DNA of 64,000 nt, taken from contig JANTQA010000012.1 of assembly GCA_027625915.1 (NCBI GenBank), forward strand, positions 8,206,501-8,270,500, in the 5' to 3' direction. Position 1 is the stretch's first letter. Each line of letters opens with the position of its first letter. Below the pieces are notes generated by a model. It saw only the letters and a program-made list of their open reading frames with translations. It had not been told where the DNA came from and did no database searches. This DNA comes from Anaeramoeba flamelloides (taxonomy: Eukaryota; Metamonada; Anaeramoebidae). A program made the translations under genes and the position numbers. Of the stretch, positions 46,390-57,395 are shown piece by piece.

Positions 46390-48085
46390 ATGTTTCCAAA
46401 CGCATACATTTCAGAAGGGACAAGTAAATTTGAAACAGACAACTTTATTTGCTTCGAAAACTCAAAATATGAAAATGATCTTTCAGTCAACCTTACATCA
46501 AGTCATTTAGTGCACCCACTGATCACAACGAACCAAACCAATACCACGACACACCAGGAGACGAAACACAAAACAACCGAGCCAATTCTTGAGCCCTGTT
46601 TGCAACCAAACTTGGCAAAGAACCAATTCTTTACAACCGAAAAAGCAAACACAGAGAACAATTTTGAGAACGCCAATTTATTTCTTGGGTTTGATAACAG
46701 TGATTTTACGAATGAAAGATCGAATGAAATTTGCAACTTAGTGTGGGAAGGCAACAACGAACAAAAAAACGCAATTCACAACAAAAAGAAATCCCAAACA
46801 GATTGGCTTACTGATCAGTCAATTGCAATCGAAAGTTTTCTGATCGAAAGGAATCCATTTGAACAATCACACTGGTTGTCGGGGAACAAAAGTTTGTCAA
46901 TCAAGATAGATCAACCCGAAAATTTTCCAAATGATCACAAAACCAAAAATGAGAAAAAAATAATTCCTAATTCCCAACTCCAACCCCAACTCCAACTTCA
47001 ACCTCAACTTCAAACTCAAACACAAACACAAACACAACTCCAATCCCAATTGAAAGATACAAATTCAAAAAAATCTCAAAATGGATCCACACTTTTATTA
47101 AACGATCCAAATAATCGAAAATTTCATAATAACTCCCAAGAGGCAAATTTTCTCCAACCAAAAAGAAATCAAATTAAAACAATTCCAACAAAAGAAAAAT
47201 GTGAAAAAAAACAAACAAAATATTTTATCTATCAAAAAAGAAAAAAAAGGAAACCAAACACAAAACCAGAAAAAAAAGAAAAGGAAAAAGATAAGCACAG
47301 GATCAAAAAGAAAAGAAATAAAAGGGAAAAACCTTCTCGCAAAATCAAAAATCTAAAATACCTAAGGAAGAAGATTCAGAAAGAAAATAAAAACAAAGAG
47401 AGGAGCAAATCGAAATATTTCAAGAAAAAAAAAAGTAAAGTTCAACTCAAAAGGTGCCTTAATAAAAAAACCATTTTACATGACCGAGATTTAGATGATT
47501 GTGAAGACTGGGGGGAATGGGAAGAGTGGGAAAAATCTTTTAAAAAAAAAAGATCAAAATCAAAGCGCAAGCGGAGTAAATCGTCTTACTGCACTCATAA
47601 ATATTCCCATTTTAAAAAACCAAAATATATCAAAAAATCAAAATTAAAGACAAAAACAAAAACAAAAACAAAAGCCAAGCCCAAATCAAAACCAAAACCC
47701 AGATCGAAAAAAAAAAATACAAAATCAAAATCTCTCGAAATGCACAACAATAGCTATAAAATCCATGCCGGGGAAATAGATTGGCAAAGAAGAACATGGC
47801 AATTTATTTTTGGACCTGGCAAACGGCTTACAATCTTGAAAAAGCAACGTAAAAGCAGAAGCGAAAGGCTCCGCACCAGCAAAGAGGCAAAATCTATCTT
47901 TGAAGAATGGTTTCTTGAACATGCAGATCACCCCTCAGGGCCTTACCCAGACAAGGAAACAAGGAAATGGATGACAAAAAAAACTGGAATACCGCAACTA
48001 CAAATACAAAGATGGTATGGCCAAAGAAGAAGGCTCCAGAGAATTCGTTGGGAAAATGGAGAGTCTTCTAAACCACAATGGATTT

Positions 48086-48087
<2 letters not shown>
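46390..48087 (+). CDS. Divergent TALE-like homeodomain protein
   Basis: A single-exon 565-residue protein starting at the ATG at 46390. Residues 1-185 are Asn/Thr/Glu-rich and disordered. A Gln/Pro/Leu/Thr repeat (about 197-222) and a long Lys/Arg-rich region (about 255-455, with KTKTKTKTKAKPKSKPK) follow, the latter ample for nuclear import. The homeodomain is at about 489-552: ERLRTSKEAKSIFEEWFLEH, then a PYP loop, KTGIPQLQIQRWYGQRRRLQ and a 14-residue tail. The WFLEH...PYP pattern and the extended loop point to the TALE class. By eye, recognition-helix position 49 is Tyr, 50 is Gly and 51 is Gln where Asn is almost invariant, and the loop has about three residues more than usual TALE domains. 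It is expected to act in the nucleus; its DNA specificity cannot be predicted. Confidence 0.88.
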
Positions 48088-48117
<30 letters not shown>

Positions 48118-48989
48118 TTATAATATCTCTATTCTTTATTATTTCAGTTTATTAGTGATGATTTTTAATTCCAAAAGGTTAACTTATTTTAATTTATTTA
48201 TTCGCTTTAGAAAAAAAAAGTCATCTCTTAATTTATTATTTATTCCCTTAAGATTGTTGAAATTTTTATTATTCAAAAATGAAAGCTGGGGTTGTGATAT
48301 TTAACTTTCTAAATTATAAAAATGATTTTTTATTTGTAATTAAACAATAATTCTGAAAATATTGTCATTGTTTTTAATTTAAGCTCCCCTCTCTAAAATA
48401 ATAATTATTTCATTCAATAAACTAATTGTTGATAAAGATATTTTTTAACAGGTTTTTTATTTTTTTTTTATAATTTTTACTTTTTACAAATTCCCCTTTT
48501 CAAGGGTGGATTATCCAAATAAATTCAAACTAAACAATACAAAAACCAACAATTAACGTTAAGGGTCAATCATTATGGCAAATTTTTTTTTTTGGAAAGT
48601 TGAATAAAAAAAAATTATGAGTATCTAAAACCAATTTAAAGGCAATCAGTCTGTGACAAATGATAGATTTCTCAATATGGTCAACAATCGAAAAACAAGG
48701 ACATTTTTTGAAAAAAGAGCTAAAGGATCACCTTCAATTTCCAATTCAAATCGTCATGAATTATTATTTTGAATATAACTGTTTCAGTTTCAAAATTTTT
48801 CGGTTTGTGTATTTTTGAGATCTTGAAGATTGTTATTTTTTTTTTTACGATTTTAAATTTTTTTAAATTTCTCTTCAAGGAGTAATATTATAAAATTCTA
48901 ATTTTGTCAAATTTAGATTGTTATAAAAAAAACACAAATTAGATTCAATTGATTTAAATCGGTTTTGCACTGAAAGAAAACAATTGGTT

Positions 48990-49696
48990 TTAAGGGTCTA
49001 GTCATTTACCGTAAAAATGCTCCATAACCAAGAGATAACTTGAGACCCAAAAAGCGTTTTCTGAAATAGCCCTTCTTTTGGTTGACCAAATTCAAATAAC
49101 AAAAAAAAATTTACATTAGATCATCTTTGACAAAAAATTCAATAAGGAAGAAAAAGATATTGAAAAAGAGTTCTCAATTTCAAAAAATCAAAATTTAAAA
49201 AAAAAATTCATCTTTTCTCATTTTATATTTTCAAATGGTTAAATTATTTAAATTTAAAATAAATTTCTTCTTGAATTTCTCAATCAATTTAATTTGATTT
49301 AATCTGATTTGTGGTTATTTTTTAACCCTCTAAATTTTACCAAGTAAGGATTTTGTAACATTCTTGAAATAAATTTAACTCATTTGAAAAATGAAAAAAA
49401 AGAAAAAAAAAATCACCAAGATCTCAAAAAGCACCAAAGAGCGACACTTCAAAACTGACACAGTTGTTTTCAAAATTGTAACTGACAACCATTCTAATTG
49501 GAAATTGAGTGTCGATCTTTGGTGCTTTTATCTAAAAATGTCCTCATCTTTAGCTGTTGATTTTTGGAGATTGATTGTATGTAATAGGCTGATTGGTTTT
49601 TGATTGGTTGAAGGTATATCCATAAAAATAAAAATTACCAAAATGTTTTTTTCCATTTCAGAATAAAAAATTTCACTGTAATAACTTGACCCTTAA
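48990..49696. repeat. TTAA-flanked element with preserved empty site
   Basis: TTAA at 48990-48993 precedes gggtctagtcatttaccgta; the right end reads gtaataacttgaccc followed by TTAA (49693-49696). Flanks join as caattggtt...attgaagaaatt, and the sequence at about 51838-51860 (caattggtttcaaattgaag) is the matching unoccupied site. About 700 bp, non-coding, with an internal hairpin at 49424-49522 (caccaaaga...tctttggtg). TTAA duplication suggests a piggyBac-like non-autonomous element. Confidence 0.75.
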
Positions 49697-49779
49697 ATTG
49701 AAGAAATTCATATGTATGGAATTAAAATAATAAGAATAAATTATTTTTTTTTTAACAAAATTTGACTTTTTTGACTTGG

Positions 49780-51450
49780 GAATTTTTATAAGAGTAATAA
49801 TTTTTTAAAAATCATAAGAAAATCCTATTACAAGATCTTGGAAAAATTTTTTTATTTTTTGTAATTTGTGTATTGACTTATGAAATTCACAAGTTAACCC
49901 CATCTAAACAATTCATTAATTTGAGTCTATTTTTTGTAATCCCAAATTCACCCATTTTCAATATAAAACGGAAAAAAGCAACCTGTTATTTTAAATTAGT
50001 AATTAAGTTTATTCTTGAAAATGTGTTTCATATTTTTTCGTTTTATGTTAGAAAGTTTTTGAAAGAATTTTTTTTATTTTGTTATTATTTTTTATTATAA
50101 AACTTCCAATTAAAACCCTGGGCCAATAAAACTGATTATAAAATAGGCGATTAAACGAAATACAATTACGATAGAAGCTTAAATACAGTTTATCAATTAA
50201 ATTGAGATCTATTAAGCAATAATTTTTTTTTAAATAATTCAGAAAAAAGTTTTTTTTTCGTTTTCATCACATAAAAAAAAATTCCAAAAAAATTATCCAT
50301 TTTAAAATTTTTTTAACAAATTGTTTGATCTTATTAACAACGATAATTATAACACTTCAGATCATTATTGTCATCAAAACAATTGATTTTGAATTTTTTG
50401 GATAAAATTACAAAATTCCCAAATATCTTTAAGAAAATTTTATTTTGAAAAATCATACTTTGATCTTACAGTTTGTGAAAAAAAGTGAAACAGTGAAAAA
50501 AAGTGAAATTCATTTTTTCATTGAGAACCTTTCTGATATTGAAAAGTAAAATAAATTCAAAGAAGAAACCAATTAACTTCAAATAATAATTCATTATATT
50601 ATTTTCAATCAAACCTGTATATACAATTTACATCCACTTTAATATCCAAAATATTTGTGTAGTTTTGGAGATCTCAAAAATAGTCAATGTTTTAAAAAAT
50701 TTTTCTTTGTTTGATCAAACAAAGAAAAACCTATATATCAAAAGATAATATAAAAAAAACCGACATTGTCTCAAACAACCTTTTTGTCTTGGATCGATTT
50801 TTTTTCATTTATGAATTGATCTTACTTTGAATTTTCAGGTTCTATTAAAGTACCCAATTAAAAACCATGTTTCATTTTTTCGAGGAATAATAATATTAGT
50901 AACTATTATTTTATTAGTTTACATTATAAAAGTATTAAATATTTTTTCCTCAATGATGAGATCAATAATTAACCTTTTCAGTTAGAATAAAAACACAAAT
51001 TTGAATTAAAATTTATAAATGACTTCTAAAATTCAATAGTTAAAACTATTCTTCTGAAAGCAATATAAATATTTTTTTGATATGTTGAATAAATCAATTT
51101 TTTTTTGTTAACAAAAAAAATTATCTCACAAAAGAAAAAAATTTCTTTTATTAATATTCCTGGCAACAAAGACTTGATCTTGCCTAACAATGATGAAAAT
51201 GGTAATGAACAAATTAAAAACTTTTTTATAAATGTACGAAATAAGATGAATTTGTAGGCTTTCTTTTTCTTAAAAAATGGGAAAAAAAAATATTGATCTC
51301 ACTAAAAAAAAAATTCTTTTCTGAGTTTTCTTAGTCTATCAGAATTTTTTGAAACGTTGACATCTAGTAAATTTTTAAGTAGAGAATGTATGCAATAAAA
51401 ATACATTGAAATTTTGCTCTTTTGTTGTAGAGTACTGATCCCTAAAAGAC
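49780..51450. repeat. Dispersed duplication, copy 2
   Basis: Collinear with 22246-23370, but interrupted at about 50480-51010 by extra sequence that contains a match (attttcaggttctattaa) to the repeats at 1-75 and 61541-61600. Non-coding. Confidence 0.6.
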
Positions 51451-51729
51451 TATTCGAATTTTATGTTCTGTGAGGGTTGGAATACCATACAGTAGATGGG
51501 GAAAATTGTTGAAAAGTTATAGATTTTGCTGAAAGTAAAAATATTGCAATGTTTTTTTAGGGAATTGGGTTAAATTTTGGATCTTAAAATGTTTTTTTCA
51601 ATTTCGACAAAACGTTCAAAATCCCAAAAATTGCAATATTTTGACTTTCAGCAAAATCTATAACTTTTCAACAATTTTCCCCATCTACTGTATGGTATTC
51701 CAACCCTCGCAGAACATAAAATTCGAATA
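51451..51729. repeat. Near-perfect hairpin element, 279 bp
   Basis: Arms of about 100 bp, from tattcgaattttatgttctg through gagggttggaataccataca to ttttgctgaaagt, are mirrored with only about two mismatches. The loop is about 70 bp. TA lies at each outer end. The high arm identity suggests recent origin or arm conversion. No ORF. Confidence 0.85.
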
Positions 51730-52213
51730 TTCCTTAAGAATGGTTACAAAATCCTTAGTCTGTCAAATATAGAGTGTTACAGAATAACCACAAATTAGAT
51801 CAAATCGAATTAAATTGATTTTGAACTGAAAAGAAAACAATTGGTTTCAAATTGAAGAAATTTAAGCATTTGAAAATATAACTTGTAAATAAGAAATGAT
51901 TAATTTTTTTTAAAAATTGATTTTTTGAAATTGGTGGTTCATGTGAAACTTTTTTTTGTTTTAATTTAATTTTTTTGATAATCAGATACTTGATGAATTT
52001 CCTTTTGCTATTAGAATTTGGATTATTGAATTTTGAAGATTTTGTGAATTTTTTTTCGAAAAGAATTTTTTTGTAATTGAAATCCTTTGAATTCTGTTAA
52101 TTACATTTTTTGTAATTGAGATCTATTAATTTTTTTTTTGAATTTTTTTTCTTATTGAGAAATTCTTTAAACTTTTTTTTTAAAATTGAATTTTTTTCCA
52201 GAGATCCTCTGTA

Positions 52214-52714
52214 TAGTAGTGAAAAAAATAGCGTACATGAAAAAAATCCCTGACAAGATTTTTAATTGTGAATAGTAGTCAAATTTTTGTGTAATTTCAT
52301 TAATTTCCAATCAAATCCTTATTATGATTAACCAATTTTTTTATGAGATTAGTAATAAACCTACCTAAAGTTTATCAAAGTAAGGTGTCTCTAGAATACT
52401 CGAGTATTTTTTTGATTGCCTAAGTAGATCAACTTTTTTTGTAAAACAATCGAGTTTTATAAGAGGTTTACTAGAGTTTGAAAAATGATAATTTTTCTTC
52501 TTGTTTTTTGATTGATTGAATGGTGTTTTGAACAAGTGTGATTTAATTAATCATCATTCTAATAAGTGTGTGAGTTATAATCTCATAAAAAGTTTGTTTC
52601 TTAAAAAAAGGATTTGATTGTAAATAAATGAAATTACACAAAAATTTTACTAATATTCACAATTAAAAATCTTTTCCGGTATTATTTTCATGTCCGGTAT
52701 TTTTTTCACTACTT
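52214..52714. repeat. 480-bp TIR element, copy 3 (best preserved ends)
   Basis: Ends tagtagtgaaaaaaatagcg and ttttttcactact are inverted. Inner blocks (ccctgacaagatttttaatt; aattaaaaatcttttccggt) and the whole interior match the reverse complement of 6298-6776. It is inserted about 80 bp before the coding-like stretch at 52797. Confidence 0.8.
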
Positions 52715-52796
52715 GTGTTGTCTTTTTGTTATTTGAATTTTGTCAACCAAAAGAAGTGCAGTGAATTTTTTTTTTTGTTATTTTAAAGTTTTTCAG

Positions 52797-53015
52797 CCAA
52801 AAGAAGTACAATTCACAATATCCTTTTTGGTGGAAAGCCACCTCTTGAGTCTGGGGCAAATCCACGGTAAGTGGCTAGATCTTTAACTTCGAGATTTCAA
52901 AGTTTCTTGAAGATTTTATAAAAAAAAAATAAATTAAAAAAAAAAAAACAGAGTTCTATTTGACCATCGAAAGGGAAATAATGCCATTTGTAATATTTTA
53001 TTTTTCATTCAATAG
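52797..53015 (+). CDS. Candidate two-exon C-terminal coding piece
   Basis: The segment 52797-52866 is much GC-richer than its surroundings and is bounded by tttttcag on the left and gtaagt on the right. It reads KRSTIHNILFGGKPPLESGA then NPR. Splicing to the cag at 52949-52951 continues in frame as VLFDHRKGNNAICNILFFIQ and TAG at 53013-53015. The piece would lie tail-to-tail with ARPC2, 100 bp away. I do not recognise the protein and found no ATG exon upstream; the 5' side is a local duplication and a MITE. The other strand is also open for a short way. It may be a gene end, a relic or chance. Confidence 0.3.
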
Positions 53016-53114
53016 TTGGATCATTTTAAATTTTTTTGTTTATTAAAAAATTGAATCTTTCTTGGTATTGGTATTAATACTGACTTCGATTCTGTAAGAC
53101 AGGATGATTCTGGT

Positions 53115-54653
53115 TTACCATCTTTTAACAGTCTTTTGTTGTTTGAAAGTTCTGCCAGACATTGTTTTCTTTTCTTTGTTTTCGATTTGTGGTCTTGCTC
53201 TGTTTAAGACTTTATAAAATTCGTTTACTCTTGCTCTCATTCTTTGATGAAGATAAGCTTTACAGCATTTTAAGTGGTAGTGGATATAATCACGAAGTGA
53301 TGGAATTAAATCAACAGATGTGCCTCTTTTTCTTGTATCAAAATGTCTTTCAAAAAGAACAACAGAGAGATAAGCTACATCATCTCTTTCCTTAAGTTGG
53401 AATTCCTCAATTTCTTGTGGTGGCACTTTGGAGTAAGTAACATATGGCGCATTTCGAACTTTTTTGGCTTGACTTGCAAATTCCTGGATATATGAGATTA
53501 GAAATGAACCAAAGAATAAAATGAGACAATAGTAAAAAAAAAAATTGATTAAATATTTTGGTTTTTTTTTTTCATTTTATGCTTGAGTAGTGGTTTTGAA
53601 TGATTAAAGAAAGTGGAAATTGAAATAAAACAAAAAAAAACAAACAAAGTATCAATTTTTCCGAAGAGTTATTTATCAGACAAGAAACAATTTCACTTGT
53701 TTAGAAAATTTTTCAAACAAAACCAAATAAGAAAAAAATTAAGTCAAAAAAAAAAAAAAAAAGAAAAAAAATCTTTTGTTGTACTTACTTTTAAGAAAAC
53801 TTGTCCAAACACTTGATCGTCTTTGTCCTTAAACAAAATGGAAAACACAACGGTCACCTTGTCTGTTGAAGGTTTCAAGAAAATTGACTCTTCTGATCTG
53901 TATTCAAATTTGGCGGTTTGATCGCCAAGATCTTCACCTCTTGACACGGCCTCAAAGACAAAAAGGAAAGGAGCACCAATAATGTTTCTTCTTAAGAGTG
54001 CAACATCTTTGATGATTTTGGCAGCATCTGACTTCTTTTCTTCAAGATCGATTCTTAAAGAAAAGTCATAACCTTCTTCAGGATCGACAATCAGGTCTCC
54101 ATAGATACGGGTCAAAATGTCTTGTGCTCCAAAATTGAGAAGCTCTTCAAAGATCCTAATGGAGACAGAAACATAAACAACATTTGTTTCTTCTCGAAGT
54201 GTTAAGATATGATAGGTAACACCATCAAAGTCTGCAATTACGATATCACATGGAATTCGTTCGTTTTGTCTTTTTTTGTTGTTTTTTTATTTTTCAAAGT
54301 TTTAGAGTTTTTGTTTTTTTGTTTTTTGTTTTTTGTTTTTTGTTTTTTGTTGTTTGGTATTTTTACAATGTTAAATTGGTTATTAAAAAATGAAGAAAAG
54401 TTTTGTTAAGTTTTTCGTTTGCGAAGAAAAGTTCTTTTATGTTTTAATTTGTGGGAAAACTGTCTTGAAAAAGGAGAAAAAAAAACTTTTCTTTTTATTT
54501 TTTTTTTTTTTTTTGTTTTCAGTTTTTTTGTGAGCCAAAGTAAAAAAGGAGTGGTTTTTTTTTTAAAAAAAAAAAGAAAGTAGGTATTTACGATTTAAAT
54601 CTTTTGGTTAAAACGTCTCTAAGGATTCTGTTTTCTGGGGAAATAATAATCAT
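53115..54653 (-). CDS. ARPC2: Arp2/3 complex subunit 2 (p34-Arc), three exons
   Basis: Exons on the minus strand are 54653-54592, 54269-53789 and 53483-53115, joined to a 303-residue protein (human ARPC2 is 300). The first exon gives MIIISPENRIL, matching the human start MILLEVNNRI. Exon 2 has IADFDGVTYHI, RIYGDLIVDPEEGYDFSL and DKVTVVFSILFKDKDDQVFG. Exon 3 has the family signature SLRDYIHYHLKCCKAYLHQR, then VLNRARP and KKTMSGRTF. ARPC2 forms the core of Arp2/3 with ARPC4 and contacts the mother filament, so it is needed for branched actin nucleation in pseudopods. Donors are gtaaat and gtaagt, acceptors aaaaaag and atatccag; phases 2 and 0. Every join preserves frame and the family alignment. 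Confidence 0.96.
53484..53788 (-). other. ARPC2: ARPC2 intron 2
   Basis: 305 nt, GTAAGT donor right after FLK and a tatatccag acceptor before EFASQ; phase 0. AT-rich with long A/T runs. Confidence 0.93.
54270..54591 (-). other. ARPC2: ARPC2 intron 1
   Basis: 322 nt, GTAAAT donor splitting a serine codon (TC/A). The only AG that restores frame before an upstream in-frame stop ends at 54270 and follows a run of A, with no pyrimidine tract. A (gttttttgttttttt)-like repeat on the plus strand fills part of it. Confidence 0.85.
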
Positions 54654-55967
54654 TTTGGAATTTACAAAAACAAGAAAAATGGAAAAAATAAATTTCGTGT
54701 GAAAAAGTATTTTTGTATTCTATTATTGGAGTGAAATTAATACCTTCTTTCTTTAAAGGAACCATTAGTGTTTTTGAAAGATTTGTGCTTTTATTTTTTG
54801 TTTATTATTTTATCTTTAATTCTTTTATTGTGTTGAGTTAAACAGGAACAATGTTTTACAATTTCTCAAAAAAAGAAATCTCTTTAATTTAAGGGAGCAA
54901 CGACCATCAAGTCAAAATTTTCACTTAATAAGATTTTGAAAAAGGTGAGAAAACAACATTGTGTACTCTGTTTGTGTCTGGTTACTTTTTGGTATTCAAA
55001 GTTCTTGTTGAAAAATTAATTTATGGCTTTTTTTTTCACAAGTAAAAGAATTTCCCTAATAGACTGATAAGTTAAATTGATTGATCTTCTTTGTGAATTG
55101 TAAAATGGTCAAATCCTGTTGTTATTTCATCATTTGATTGTGGTATTATATTTTACTGTTCTTTGAATTCTAAACGAGTCAAAATCTGATAAAGAGCTTA
55201 TTTTTAAAGTAAATCACTTTAAATACTCAAATCAATAAAAACCACAACTAAATAAATAATACGTTTCATAGAACCAATTATAAATTAATAATAAAGCGAA
55301 ATTGTTGACTACTGGTATAAAAATCTTATAGAAATTGAATTTACTCTAAAATTGAAATGGGAATAATATTTGCTTGATCATTAAAAAAAAAAAAAAATCA
55401 TAAAATTTATCAGTTTATATTAAAAATTTTTTGAGAAATATTTTGAATTTCTACTCAGGCTGTTTAAATTGATGGTCTCTAGCTATTAGTTTAACTTAAG
55501 AGAATTAAAAATATGGAATACACCTAATTATAACGATTCTCATGGATATAAGCCAATGTTAGTAAATCCAATAAGATAATTAGTTGAGATTCAAGGATTT
55601 TTCCTTAAATTATAATTATTATCAATTTAAATGTTCAACCAACTCATCAACAGGGTCAAAAAACAAAATAAAAACACCAGGGAATCTAAGCACATATTTA
55701 ATCTCTTACTTTTATTTATTTTTCAAAATTAATTATTTATTTTGAGGGTCTTAGTATCTATTGAATTATTATTTTTACAATTCTACAATATTTTAAAATT
55801 CACTTGAAAAGATATCAAGTAGACAATTTGGATTAATTTTTAACATGGTTATGAATATCAATATCATAATTTGACATTTACTCTTATAAAATAGAATATC
55901 ACAATTCTAAATAATTACACATTTTATTAAATGTTAATTAGAAATTGAAATAAAAATGCAAAATTAA

Positions 55968-56165
55968 TACAGTCAGTTTCACTTTTAAGGCACAAACTTT
56001 CATCGAAATTTAAGGCACAAAAAAATCTCAAATTAAGGAACAAAAATTGTAATTTTTTTTTACAATTTATTTTACTAGAATCTGAATTTTGTACTTTAAT
56101 TTGATTTTTTTTATGTGCCTTAAATTCCGTTGAAAGTTTGTGCCTTGAAAGTGGAACTGACTTTA
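55968..56165. repeat. CAGTCAGT-family MITE
   Basis: tacagtcagtttcactttta and gtgccttgaaagtggaactg form arms of about 90 bp; the outer bases are TA on both sides. One of the best copies, very similar to 2641-2840. Confidence 0.85.
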
Positions 56166-56662
56166 TGTTGAAAAAATTGAAAAGAATAATTATTAAGAAT
56201 TCAAGGATTTTTCAAAATTTACAAATCAATGAATTATAAAGATTAGAAAGGTTATAGAAATAAATCTATTGATTTTATTGTTATAATTTTTTTTGTTAAA
56301 TTGATGAAGAGGGGGTTGGTAAACATTTTAAAAAAAAGTATTTTGTGGTAAAAATTTATGTTCCACTTTAAATTAAAATTTTAAGAAAAAAAAACAGTAA
56401 AAGTTTGAAAAAACAAAAATATTTAATTCAAAATAGGTTATTGAACATAATTTAGAGTATTTTAATTCTCTGATAAATATCAGAACGTTTTATTTCTATT
56501 TTTGAGTAAGGTTATACTTAAAATGATCAAAAAATTTGATAATAAACTACAAATAAAAAGGACTTAAATATTTATATATAAACTATCTTTCATTATAATT
56601 TGCCTATTAAAAATCAAATTTTAAATAAAAATATTTTTAATAATTGAAATTAACTCTTATAA

Positions 56663-56866
56663 TACAGTCAGTTCCACTTTTAAGAAACAAACTTTTAACG
56701 AAATTTAAGGCACAAAAAAATCTTAAATGAAAGCACAAAATTGGTAATTTTTTTTTTTTTTTACAATTTATTTTAATAGAAACAGAATTTTGTGCCTTAA
56801 TTTAAGATTTTAATTGTGCCATAAATATAGTTGAAAGTTTGTTTCTTAAAAGTAAAACTGACTGTA
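56663..56866. repeat. CAGTCAGT-family MITE
   Basis: tacagtcagttccactttta and ttaaaagtaaaactgactgt, TA-flanked, with the family's aatttaaggcacaaaaaaat block. It lies 500 bp from the preceding copy. Confidence 0.85.
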
Positions 56867-57080
56867 TAAAAATTTAGATTTTAATATTCAATATTATACT
56901 CAAGAGATATTTATTTTTGGTCTAAAAATAAAAGAAAAAAAAATAAAAAAAACTGTTAAAAAAAATTGGGAATTTATTTTGAAAGAAGCATTACATAAAA
57001 AATAGAAAATTTAAAAAGGTAAAAAAACCCATTTATCAATTATCCTTCCATTTGAATAACCAAATCTAATCTCTTTTTCA

Positions 57081-57395
57081 TACAGTCCAGTACCTTTTTA
57101 AGGAGCATGAAAAATCAAGAAATAAGGCACAAAAAAATCCCATTAAGGCACAAAATCAAAGTGGTCAAAATAAGGCACAATTTTTCTCTATAATTTTCCA
57201 AGATTAAGCATAATGTAAAATTCTATATATATATATATTGAAGAAAACACTCAAGCTAACTCTATAACTACTCTGTGAAATTAAATCTTGAAATTGGGAA
57301 AGTGCCTTAAATCCAAAATTTGTGCGCTAAAGTGAACAAAATTTTGTACCTTATATGTTGATTTTTCCCGTGCCTTAAAATGGCACAGGGCTGTA
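57081..57395. repeat. Variant CAGTCAGT-type MITE, longer core
   Basis: tacagtccagtacctttttaa on the left (21 bases with the TA) and aaatggcacagggctgta on the right, with several ataaggcacaaa blocks and mirrored gtgcctta blocks. At about 315 bp it is a longer subfamily with a different centre holding a short (AT)n run. Confidence 0.65.

Larger units (their letters stand above)
48088..52796. other. Repeat-dense desert, 4.7 kb
   Basis: A T-run of about 27 follows the homeodomain gene. The rest is almost wholly repeat: a solo terminus near 48559 (ttaagggtcaatcattatgg), the TTAA element 48990-49696, the duplication 49780-51450, the hairpin 51451-51729 and the element 52214-52714. Frames at 49391-49603 and 49873-50100 lie inside repeats. 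Confidence 0.7.

Noticed and set aside
52797-52870. Minus-strand reading of the coding-like island (LATYRGFAPDSRGGFPPKRIL)
   Set aside because: Open only briefly and without a good splice pair, whereas the plus strand has both tttttcag and gtaagt; not fully excluded.
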